A stretch of DNA of 64,000 bases, taken from assembly GCA_013368375.1 (NCBI GenBank), contig JAACJP010000030.1:124001-188000 (forward strand), given 5' to 3'. The translations under genes were made by a program, and so were the position numbers. The notes beneath the pieces were generated by a model. That model was not told the origin of the DNA and made no database searches. It saw only the letters and a list, made by a program, of their open reading frames with translations. Shown one piece after another: positions 41,050 to 51,038 of the stretch. Position 1 is the first letter of the stretch. Every line of letters begins with the position of its first letter. Source of the stretch: Tricholomella constricta. Lineage: Eukaryota > Basidiomycota > Agaricomycetes > Agaricales > Lyophyllaceae.

Positions 41050-43839
41050 TCATGATGGCACCTTTCCCGCCTCCTCTGGCTCTCCCTCATCATCCCCCTC
41101 ATCCTCAGCATCGGCATCGGCATCAGCCTGTCCCTCCCCAACAGCCTTCTCAACCGCCTCCTCCCCCTCCCCAACATCCCTCCCCCCCTCTCTAAGTCTA
41201 GCAATATTGCGACTCCAAACCGTCAATGCGCGCGGGCCAGGCAGGCGCCACACGCCCACCCAATCCGCCAACCACGCCATCAGCTTCCCATATTCCCCCG
41301 TCGACGCATACTCCTGCTCCGCCCACGCCCCCAGCGCCTGCCGCCTCCTCTCCTTCTCCATCTTCTCCTTCCCTTCCCCTGCCACTTCCCCATCCACCTC
41401 CACCTTCCCCAAACTCAACTTCCCCCCTCCCATCCCCGTCCCAGTCCAGCGCTCAACAAGCACCGCCCGCCCCGCAACCTCGCGCCACAGCACCACCGCC
41501 GCGCCCAACGTCTGCCTCCCCGGCCGGATCCCCACCTCCCGCATCCACGCCAACACCCGCGCCACCTCCCCCGCCCGCCCCACAAGCCCCAACAGCAATA
41601 TACAATTAAAACACGTCTCGTTCGTCGGCGCCACCGTCGGGAAACGGCTCGTCCATTCCCCGTCTCCCCCTCCACCCCCGCCGGGCCCTGCATTCAGGCC
41701 TTTCGTGTGCGGGGGGTGCGCGTGCGCCTGTGCGTCTGCACGAGCATGAGCGTGGGCATGGGTGTAGCTATGGGAAGCCCGCCGCCGCCGGAGAAGCACG
41801 TCCAGCGCCGGCACCCTGGCCGGCTGGACCCCACGCGCGCGCCACGGCGGCAGCCCCACCAGCAGCCCAAAGGGCCCAAAGCTCGGCTCCGGCGCGTCCC
41901 CTGCGCTCTTCATGAGTGCCTGTGCCGGCGCCGGAGTGGCGAGCAGGCGGTGCGGGTCTGGGGCGGCGCCGAACAGGGCCTGCTGGAAGACGAGGAGGGC
42001 GTGCTCCCAGGGCAGCGTGCCGTGCCAGAGCGCGGGCTTGTAGGGGTGTGGGGTGCGGGAGGTGGAGGGCCCGAGGAGGGTGAGGAGCCGAGCGTGGTGC
42101 GGGGCGCGGGTGTCGATTGTTGGTTGAGGTGGAGCCTGGTGGGGGTCGGCGGGCGGCGAGTCAGCGTCTACATCCCCATCCAGATCGAGGTCCATGCCCC
42201 TGAATGGCCGCGCAATCTCCAGCTTCAGGCGGACCATCGCCCCCGCGACGCTCTCCTCGTCAAGGCGCCGGGCAAGGCGCGCGCTCTGGAGGACGATGCT
42301 GAGCGTGCGCGCGTCAGGATGCACGCCGTACAGTGCAGGGAGGGCGTCCCACAGCGCAAACACCACGTCCGGGCGCGCGATGCGGTTCAGCGCGACGAGC
42401 CAGTCGTTCAGGGTCACGATGGTCAGCGGCTGCCTGGCCTGGCCCGCAGTGGGAGAGGCGGCGGGCCCTGCGAAACCCTCGAGCAGCGCAAAGGCCCGGT
42501 GCGGCATCCCCGCGCGCGTGAGGGTCTGCAGCCCCACGGCCAGCGCCTCGCGATCGAGGGGCAGCCCGCTTTCGTAGAGCCCGTCCCAGGCTTTGAGTGC
42601 GAGGTCGAAGCTCTTGCGCTGGAGGAGGCCACGGATGAGGACGGTGTGGGTTGCGGTGGTCGGGGCGAGGCGGAGGGCGTTGGATGTTGTAGTAGGAGAC
42701 TGGGCGCGCTTGAAGAGGGCGAGGAGGTCAGAGGAGGAGAGGGTGTGGTCGCGAGCGGCGACAGCAAGGGCGGAGGTGTAAGTGTAAATGTCGGAATGTG
42801 CGCGCGGGAGTGCTGGAGTACGTGGGCGCTTGGGTTTGGGGGGTGGCGGCGGCGGTGGAGGTGGTTTTGGGGAGGGCACTGGGGCGTCGGAGGACTCGGA
42901 GGATGCGAGAAGCTTACGAAGAAAGTTGAACGCGGATGCGCGGTCGTCTTGTGCGGCGAGAAAGAGGGTATTGGCACGGTGCAGCGGGTCTGCTGCCACG
43001 TCTGTGGCGGGCTCGGAATGGCGGCGAATAGCATGGAGATAATCATGGGCCTTGTGTATGGCGCCGGACCGTGAAAAGACACGGAGATATGCCTCGAGGT
43101 GTGCAGCAGTGGGGACGGTGCGCTCACGGGTCATGCGCTCGCGGAGGTATTTTGTGAGCTGGAGGGTGACGAAGCGATCGTTGAGGAGGGCGTCGTAGGT
43201 GGTGGGGGTGAGTTTAAGCTGGCGTGCGTCCATGCGCCTGAGAATAGTGACCACAGTGTTGGCAGTGTCGACTGTGCGGGTGGGAGTGCAAGCGAGAGCT
43301 TGGAGGAGGAGGTTAAAGTAGAGCTGGGGGTGGTCGAGGTTGGTGAGTAGAAAGGTGTCGACGAGGCGGTGCATGGGTACGACGAGATTGAACCGCGCAA
43401 GACCGAGCAGAGTGAAGATGAGCAGAGGCGCCTGGACGGGGATGGGTGCAACAGGCAGATGAGAGTAAGCAAGATCGAGGGCAACGGGAAAGGCGTTGTC
43501 GTGAGTGCGGATTTTGAATGCGATGAGGTAAAGCACGAGCCACGAAGGAATGTGGTACTTTAGATTGTAGGAGCTCTGGGACGGGTTGACAACGAGCCCG
43601 TTGCGCTGCATGATGTCGACAACGGTGGAGAGGTTGGACTGGACGATGAGGGGCCTCCAGTGGCGGAAGTGATCGACAGAAACGCCATGGCGGCTAAGAG
43701 CTGCGGGAAGGTCGACGGACTGGGGGGTGTTGAGGGCGGTGATGAGACGCCAGATGGGCTGACGGGTTTCGCGGAGGAGGCAGTCGACGAACTTTGCGGA
43801 CTTGATGGGGCGCGAGTGTGTCCGGAACGTGTGTTGCAT
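41050..43839 (-). CDS. PPR-like mitochondrial protein
   Basis: Single-exon 929-residue frame from MQHTFRTHSRPIKSAKFVDC (43839), whose start looks like a mitochondrial presequence (Arg/Ser, no acids until residue 19). Helical repeat segments resemble pentatricopeptide repeats: VDTANTVVTILRRMDARQLK, then LTPTTYDALLND; GLLQRKSFDLALKAWDGLYE, then SGLPLDREALAVGL; and AGEVARVLAWMREVGIRPGR. Such proteins bind organelle RNA. Proline-rich and acidic inserts separate the repeats, and the C-terminus is acidic (DADADAEDEGDDEG). The gene is unusual here in lacking introns and in its high GC content, which creates long shadow frames on the other strand. Confidence 0.78.
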   Translation of the reverse strand: MQHTFRTHSRPIKSAKFVDCLLRETRQPIWRLITALNTPQSVDLPAALSRHGVSVDHFRHWRPLIVQSNLSTVVDIMQRNGLVVNPSQSSYNLKYHIPSWLVLYLIAFKIRTHDNAFPVALDLAYSHLPVAPIPVQAPLLIFTLLGLARFNLVVPMHRLVDTFLLTNLDHPQLYFNLLLQALACTPTRTVDTANTVVTILRRMDARQLKLTPTTYDALLNDRFVTLQLTKYLRERMTRERTVPTAAHLEAYLRVFSRSGAIHKAHDYLHAIRRHSEPATDVAADPLHRANTLFLAAQDDRASAFNFLRKLLASSESSDAPVPSPKPPPPPPPPPKPKRPRTPALPRAHSDIYTYTSALAVAARDHTLSSSDLLALFKRAQSPTTTSNALRLAPTTATHTVLIRGLLQRKSFDLALKAWDGLYESGLPLDREALAVGLQTLTRAGMPHRAFALLEGFAGPAASPTAGQARQPLTIVTLNDWLVALNRIARPDVVFALWDALPALYGVHPDARTLSIVLQSARLARRLDEESVAGAMVRLKLEIARPFRGMDLDLDGDVDADSPPADPHQAPPQPTIDTRAPHHARLLTLLGPSTSRTPHPYKPALWHGTLPWEHALLVFQQALFGAAPDPHRLLATPAPAQALMKSAGDAPEPSFGPFGLLVGLPPWRARGVQPARVPALDVLLRRRRASHSYTHAHAHARADAQAHAHPPHTKGLNAGPGGGGGGDGEWTSRFPTVAPTNETCFNCILLLGLVGRAGEVARVLAWMREVGIRPGRQTLGAAVVLWREVAGRAVLVERWTGTGMGGGKLSLGKVEVDGEVAGEGKEKMEKERRRQALGAWAEQEYASTGEYGKLMAWLADWVGVWRLPGPRALTVWSRNIARLREGGRDVGEGEEAVEKAVGEGQADADADAEDEGDDEGEPEEAGKVPS

Positions 43840-43953
43840 TCCACAACCGCATCCCTCTCCACTCCAGACGCCTTGCTTGCCACAAACAAAACAAAGCCAA
43901 AGAAAGACAGCTTTTTCCGGTTGCCCTTGACCCGTTTCTCCTCAACGTCGACC
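43840..43953. promoter_or_regulatory. Very short divergent promoter, PPR-like / RRM gene (114 bp)
   Basis: 114 bp between start codons, CT/A-rich close to the RRM gene. Confidence 0.45.
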
Positions 43954-44937
43954 ATGCCTCGCATTCTTTTCGTCAGCGGCTTTCATCCTGCTACTCGCGC
44001 TCGCGACCTTGCCTATGAATTCGAACGGTGCGCTTAAACCCACGACTTAACCATCTCCAGCTGACTCTTTCCCGCAGCTATGGCCCACTTGTTCGCTGCG
44101 ACGTACCCGCCCCACGCAACCCTCACGCCAGCTCCAACCCGTAAGTATCTCTCCCCGTCCTGTCCACCTCTCTTTTCCCCCCAGTCGCCGTCGCCGTCGA
44201 GGTCGAGGTCGATTCGAGCCAAGCGCCCTGCTGCTTTCCGACGCGTCGCCGCTTTTCCTACTGTCGTCGTCGTCGATTCGCTACCGTCGATCCGCTTCGA
44301 AAATAAAATTCTAAGAGAACCACGCACGCTCAACACACCACCACCCGCAGCTACGCCTTCGTCGAGTTCCGCTCCCAACGCGACGCCGAAGACGCCTACT
44401 ACGAAATGTACGTCGTCCGCCCCATACCCTCTCCTCTCCTCCACTCAACCGCCCCCCACCAGGCACGGCCGCCACTTTGAAGGCTCCCGCCTAAGCATCC
44501 AGGTACATGTGCTTTCCCCTTCCCGCTTTCATTGACTGACCACACCACACTCGCAGTGGGCCAAAAATCCCCCCTCCTCCGTCTGGCGTTACGAGCGCCG
44601 TGCGTCCCCCCCGCACCGCCACCCCCGAGACCGCGAGCACCGCGACCGTGATCGTGACCGCTCTCGCAGCCCGCGCCGCGACATCCGCCGGGACGACCGC
44701 CGTGAAGACCGCGACCGCCGGCGCTCCAGGAGCCCCGAGCCCCGCAGGCGCAGTGCGTCCCCGGCCCGCAGCAGGCGCGAAGAGCGGGGCCGCGACGACC
44801 GCGCCAGGACGCCGCCCCCGCCGATCAGTGAGGACGTCATTATGAGCTCCAAGGACGTGGCGCTGCCTGATGAGAGGGATAGGGTCGTCGAGAGGGAGAG
44901 GGAGAGGAGTGCGCAGACCCCGCCATACGACCACTGA
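43954..44937 (+). CDS. SR-type RNA-binding protein (RRM plus RS/RD domain)
   Basis: Five exons, about 205 residues. The N-terminal RRM has RNP2 ILFVSGFHP and RNP1 YAFVEFRSQRDAEDAYYEM, with GRHFEGSRLSIQWAK closing the domain. The C-terminal half is an RS/RD-rich tail (DRSRSPRRDIRRDD, RRRSRSPEPRRRSASP). This layout is that of SRSF-type splicing factors, which bind exonic RNA and recruit spliceosome parts. Four short introns lie at consensus sites, one of them inside RNP-proximal sequence (about 44403-44461). The stop is TGA at 44935-44937. Confidence 0.9.
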
Positions 44938-47574
44938 GCTCAAGCTTGTGCCTGTGCGTGTGTGACTGTTGTACGCCGCCAGCGCCCTCCGGCTGGTCAG
45001 TTTTTTCTTCTTCTTGGTTTCCTGGCTCGTCTGCAGAGTCTTTTATTTCTTCCCCTTCTTCTGTCCTTGAAAAAAAAAAGTAATCTCCATGCGCTGCTCA
45101 AACTCGAGCTGCCGCATCCGCTGTATTTCCTTTTTCCTTTCCCCTTGATAAGTATACTACACCTATAAATTCCATGCGTCGCTCGTTTTTCCCTTTTTTC
45201 TTTTTTTTTTTTTTTGTGCCCGTTTTTTTGGCCTGGCTTTCTCCAGACTCCGTACGCGTATGGTATGTCCTGTGGACTGCTCCTCGTGGGCGGCCCACCT
45301 ACTGTCTATAGTTGCCCCGTCGTCTTTTGAATTAAAAATGTGCCGTTTCTTGCATTGCGTGCCGCGACGTTGAGTCGGTCAGGCTCGGTTTGAGCCCGAG
45401 CTCGAGCGAATTTGAAGCCTGTTAGCGATATTTATCGTGTAACTCTTGAGGGGGTTCGCCGTTCCGTGTCTTTGAACACTCGGTTGCAATCTACACACGA
45501 CCAGTGCTGATCTCGGTCATGCACTGAAGCCTGAAGGGCTGTCACGGTCAGCGCTCACTGTCAAGCCTTTCCTAAAAGAACGTCCGACAGACGACACACT
45601 GGTGACTGGCACGCTGTATCTGAATTAGCTCATTCGCAGTTTGCCTTGTGAGCCCTGGACCTTAGGAGGCACCCGGAAGAAAGCACGGTCTGAATCCTCT
45701 GCGTCGCAGGAGCGACGACCGGGTGCGTCGCCTACAGCACTGGAATCTGCGAGTGCGAGCGCGGGAAAGGAGCATTTGTCCGCCCTGTCGCCGATTGCGG
45801 GGGCACAGCCATCCGTCCGTGCTGTTCGGCGCCACACCTCCTGTGTCTTGGTCTGGGTATTTGCTGCGGTGCCCCCCCCCCCCCTTACGATTCCTGTGGC
45901 TTTTGCTTCCTTCCTTGACGCCTTGCAGGCGATGAGAGGGGGGTGCCAGATGGCCGGATGGGGGCGGCGTGCAAGTCTCAAGCCATGGTTTGGGCGTAGG
46001 AGAGTTTCAGCCCGTGGACGTTCAAGGGACATTGTGTGGTGTTGGTTTTGTGTTCTGTTCAGGCCAGCTGGGAATGTGGGAAGTGGGAAGGGGCGGGGGT
46101 GGAGGCTGACGAAAAGCAGGAGTGCGTTTTTAAGTTTTCGCTACCACAGGTCTGTCAGCCGCCATTCGGAGGAATCTTACATAGTCCCCCGTCGGGCCAG
46201 GCAAATTAATTTTGTCAATATTGGAACGGCCTCGTTGCAATCGACATATCCTCTTGGGTCTTGCTTGTCACCGAAGCGATATCGACGAGACGGCAGCTGG
46301 AACACGATGATATTCGCGGCTAACTTGAACAAGCTTAAGCGCGTGCTATTTTTAGATCAGCATCGCGAACGAATCCATCAAACTTGAAATCTTTGTATTA
46401 CGGATTACGGACCGGGAATGTTTCAACTGATGATCCTGGCCCGGTCATTATTTATATGATTTGCGTCCAACCTTGCAACAGAATACATGTCCAAGGAACA
46501 CAAACAAATTCATAAGTTTGTACGAATTCATAAACAGTCCATGGTAAACTCACATACCTCTCTCCGACTGGCTTCCAAGGTTCTCCTGGCGTACCTCCTC
46601 TCACCCCTCTCCCGCGATGAGCGAGAATGGGTGAGCCGCCGTGTCCGCCGCCGTTTAGACCGTGCTCCCCATATAAACCCTGAAAGCGGTTGCTTTACGG
46701 TAGGCCGACCTGTGCCTTGATAGAAGATGCACCCGACAACGGTCGCAAGTGATGTAGATACGCCTTGGACTCCTTGCCATGCGGAGCCTTAGCTGATGTG
46801 TGTATGACTAAACCAAGCTGATTCCTTGAGCCATTATCAAGAGATGAGTATGAGCATGCTCGCGAGACAATGTTGAGAAAAATCACTGTCATGAAAATTT
46901 GGAATGACTCTGGAGAAGGCTTAGGTATTCGGTCATACGGTACCAAGAAGTCGTGGAAGGACGAACAAGAAACAGGACTGCGACAAGAAAATGAGTGAAT
47001 TGGCCGATAAGAAACGCGCAAGCTCATTAGGCATTGGGGGTCCATACCAGCTGTGGGTGGACCTTCCCTCATGCAAGCCTTTGAGCTGCACACGCTCAAC
47101 GGTAACACGAAGCCACCACCGGTGTCAACGAGTACGCGCCATCTGTCCCAAACTCTGTGGGTCACAAGCTTCAGTGTCAGGCTCTTCAGATTTCCTCAAG
47201 AATCATAAGGCGGCGAACTCTTCAATGTTGGCGTGGCGTGGCACAATGCGTCAATGAACCTGTTGGCTTGATTGCAGACCCACTGGTATGTTGGAGTCCC
47301 TAGGGATCGATATCCGAGACCCTAGTGCAAGCAGTTTCACGCCATCACCATCTTCTCTGGCACCGTCGAAATCGTTGAGTAGTGATTACCGTTGCCCAGA
47401 CCAAACCTAAACACGCCACGGCCACGTCGAGGTTTTGTGCCATCCTTTTGTAATATGTACACCCCTAAATTCCGCCCTCCCACCTGACTGCGGTAGGGAA
47501 TTGCAAGAATTTCGCATGCCAGGAGACCAAAACGCCTCTCTGCCGCATGCCGCTCACCACCACAAGGATCGGGA
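44938..47574. other. 2.6-kb gene-poor region
   Basis: It lies between convergent genes. It holds homopolymer tracts (A at 45069-45079, T near 45200-45215, C at 45870-45883). The largest frame (45641-46387 plus, 248 codons) and its overlapping minus frame (45625-46032) have no recognisable domain, low-complexity composition and no clear start context, so I do not call them. No tRNA or rRNA signature was found. Confidence 0.4.
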
Positions 47575-49528
47575 TTACAACCCGCGAGGCAATGACTGAG
47601 CCCTTGCCTGCATCTGCGCTGGGGACTGGCCCCTTGGGGAGAAGCCAGGCACGAGGTCGAGCTCGCGGATGTCAACGCCCGCAAAGTCCCGGTTCTTTAC
47701 GTGGCGGCTCTCTAGCTCGCGCGTAGCGAGCCACAAGTGCAGGAGCTCCACGCAATCTTTAGCCTGGTGAAAAGGAAAACAATATAGATGAATCAAGGGA
47801 AGGGGGAAGAAAAAGGCAAGAACAAGACATACGACGACGAAAAGGCCGAGTCCAATTGCATTACGCCACCTAAGAATTGATTTCCATGTCAGTTGGATTT
47901 AGTCGCACGATCTGCAATAAACACACCAGACAGGATCCGCCTCGGCCCATGTCCTCGTTCCCCGCCAGCTCGCGCGCCACACCAGCCCCAATGCCTTCTG
48001 TACCTGCCTCAGAGGACCAAGATCCTCCCATTCGCCTGGTGAAATCCCATACGGCCACCGCATCGTGCCCTGGACACTGAGTGGTGGGCGCACCGCAAGT
48101 ATACGACGCAGGATATGCGAGTGGCGGGAGAGCGACAGCAAAAGCCAACCCATCCGCGACGAAATATAAGGGATGAGCAGCGCCCCTCCTAACCGGCGGC
48201 CCAGCGAGGAAGCAGATATTGAAATGTGCTGCTCTGCAGCAGCTAATGCCTGCTCCTGCTCTGGTACCTCCGCGCCCGCAGGAGCTGGCTGTTCCTGTCC
48301 TTCTTCCCCTTCCTGCTGTCTCTGCTGCTCTTGTCCCTGAACCTGAGCCTGTCCTTGTCCCCGGCCATCCTCCCCAATGATGTTCGCCCGAATACGGATG
48401 ACGACAGGCCAGCCCTCCCATGCTGCATTCACCCCACCACCACCCATTCGCGCGGCCGCGACTCTCGCACTTGGAGGCTGTGCCCCAAGCGCCCAGACCT
48501 GCAGGCGTGTCCACAGGCGCCGATATACCACGCGTACGATAGGGACGACGACGAAGCCGAAGATGGCTGGCGTCGGTGGCCATGTCCATAGCTTGCTGTT
48601 GATGGTGTCTGCGGCGCCGTACTGGAGGCGGAGGTCTGTGAGGGCACTGGTGGAACCAAGGCGATATTTGATAGGTGGCGCCGGGGGCCAGACGAGCAAG
48701 ATAGGGACTAAAGAGGGAATGAGGGCAGGCGTTTGGAAGCGGGAGAGGATGAGAGAGAGCGGGATGCTTGGCAGGTTGATGAATGTTGTCCAGGGCCAGT
48801 TCGCGGGGTTGTCTGTCAAGAGAACATCAAACATCCTTAAGTGGTGAAGGTTGGGGAGTTTAGACTTCTGAGATGTGAGGAGGAATAGCAAACGTACTCT
48901 TCCCCGAGGAACTGCTTAATAGCCCAGGCTCCGTATGCAGTCAATACCACATATATACCTGCAGTCAGAACGAGAATCACGATTTGACTGAACTGAGTGT
49001 CGAGGCCATATGAAGCAAGACATAGACGTACCCGACGCGAAAACAGCCACGACACCCGCAGCCCCGCAAAGCGTTATCAGCCGCCCCACGCGCTGTAGCA
49101 CCCCGTTCCCCGCTCCCAACAGTCGCAAGATCTTCGGCCGGTGGCTCACGAGTTCGTATCTTGTGCCACACTGTGGGCACTTGAGGGCATTCGGTGCGCG
49201 AGCAGTGTCGCCTTGTGAGGTTTGTATCCAGCGAAGGAGGCATCCTTCGTGTGCCACGAGGGTGCAGGTGCAGGGGTGTGTCCATGCACGAGGAGGATCC
49301 TCGGGTGCTGCGGTTCAATATGAGTGAATACTCCGGGTCGAGAATATGGGCGATAGAACTTACGAGCGTCATAGTGCTCCTCTTCTCTGCAGATGTAGCA
49401 GAGCTTGACCTGGATATATGTCGACGGTGAGAGAGCCGTTGGAGATGTGCTCAAACTCGTAATGAGGCGTTACGTACACGCAGATCATTGACGGTTGGTA
49501 TTTGGGGAGACTTTATCCTGCGATCCAT
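47575..49528 (-). CDS. Membrane-bound RING-CH (MARCH-type) E3 ubiquitin ligase
   Basis: About 530 residues in seven or so exons. The N-terminal RING variant joins across introns: VKLCYICREEEHYDA, then WTHPCTCTLVAHEGCLLRW, then NALKCPQCGTRYEL. This gives the C4HC3 order C-x2-C, C-x-C, H-x2-C, C-x2-C of RING-CH domains. Several membrane segments follow (LITLCGAAGVVAVFAS, TAGIYVVLTAYGAWAI, ALIPSLVPILLVW, AIFGFVVVPIVRVVY, a near C-terminal NAIGLGLFVVAKDCVELLHL). A Gln/Glu-rich insert lies in the middle. Such ligases ubiquitinate membrane proteins at the ER, mitochondrion or endosome; the location is not evident here. The start at 49528 is the most likely, but an upstream spliced exon is possible. 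Confidence 0.82.
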
Positions 49529-51038
49529 TTCGATGATAGTGGTTCCAGATAAGGCGTTACCTGGAGACTGAACGGGCTTTGTGGGCGGAGTGGGCAGGGA
49601 CTCGAGAGTGGGTGTGAGGAAAGTGATCGAGACAATTTGTCTCGCGCGTGAAATTAGGCGCTCTCTTACTCGAACCAGCAACGTCTCCTGCTTCTGCGTC
49701 TGCTCCAAGTGGACTACACTCAAGTCGACACACAGGCTAGTAGCCACACACAAGCTGGACGCTAGGACTTCGTCATGACACATTCGACTGGCGTCGTATG
49801 CACTGGCAAGACCGCTTTCGCTCCGGGTCGGAGCCCAAGGGTGTCTACATCGTTCTTTCTGCAAGCTGTGACCATCCCCTGGGCCAATGACTCCTTGAGA
49901 ACATGTCTGCCGAAGTTTCAAGGCTCCGTCTTGTGTTAAGAGCACCTCCGGTTACCCGGCTTGGAGGTGTCTGCAGGAGTACTCGACAGGCTCCAAAGAC
50001 TGTTTCAATGCAACAGCGTGGCCAGCCTTCCTGCTCTCGTAATCTCTCGCAGCTCGATCTAGCCTCGTCAGAATTACGCCAGGAGAAACTTTGACAGTTA
50101 CCCTTGCAATTTAAGATCAACTTCCGTGGAAGTCCACGAATTTCCTTTGCATCTACTTATCTTGCAGTGTTTGACACCGGAATGCGTTTACTGTCGAATC
50201 GGAAGTTCACAAGGGCGTTATGAGCACGGCGCAGCTATGCAGGATATATTCCGTTCAGGGTCTACTCGAAACCTACCTTCTGCCAACTTAACGGCGGAGC
50301 CTATTCTTGATGCAACTCCTCCGTGTGCCGATACGATGCATGAGCGTATTTTCTTCCGTCAATCAGCCATTCAATTCAATGGTATCTTTGCATCATGGAG
50401 TTGACAGTCCGCTGTGATAGGAATCTGACCATGTCACTGTCAAACGACTGCCATAACGCTGTTGATGCGTTCTGTACGGCGTTCGACCCTGCCTCAGCGA
50501 AGAACTCGAATGATAAAACAAGGAATTTACATAACGTCCCACTCCGTAAAGCCGATCAGATAATTGACTCTCCAGCATACAAGAGTGGCACTCGTTCCAT
50601 AATCTTTGACGCGAAATGGCTGCGGTCGAGATATAACTTATGAAGTATAACGGTAAGATAGAGTTCTTTTCCTTTGGGAACCACAGCTAAAATATTTCAC
50701 AAGTCAGTTGCAAATCAGTTGGAGTTAAAAATAGCCCTCCATGCGCTCCTGAAATGATTGAAGATTTCGGCACGGCCACCCACCAGCGGTTGCGATGGCC
50801 GCCATCAGTTGGTGTACTAGAGCGAGCCGAAAATACCCAAGGGAATGTCTTCCAAATGCGTCGTCGAAACAGAGGCTGTGTGCAGTAGGGAAAAGCTTAT
50901 ATACTATCGGCCTTCGTCTGTTTTCCTCACAGCTCAGCAGGTCTGAACTTCATCTCCAAACACACCTATTCAGCTGGTCTGAAAGAGAAAACCAAAATCA
51001 ACATCCCTCTCATCACCTCCCAATAATCCACATCGACA
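49529..51038. other. 1.5-kb intergenic region
   Basis: Divergent spacer between the RING-CH gene and the repeat-protein gene. Only short unrecognised frames are present. A TATA box (50898-50903) and CT-rich leader near the right end belong to the repeat-protein gene. Confidence 0.45.
50898..50903 (+). promoter_or_regulatory. TATA box of the repeat-protein gene
   Basis: TATATA-like motif about 135 bp before the start codon at 51039, the only one in the proximal upstream region. Confidence 0.45.

Noticed and set aside
41707..43074. 455-codon plus-strand frame opposite the PPR-like gene
   Set aside because: GC-rich antisense shadow of a 929-codon open frame with helical repeats.
45641..46387. 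248-codon plus-strand frame in the 2.6-kb spacer
   Set aside because: No domain, odd composition, overlapping frames on the other strand and a poly-C run inside; not enough support for a gene.
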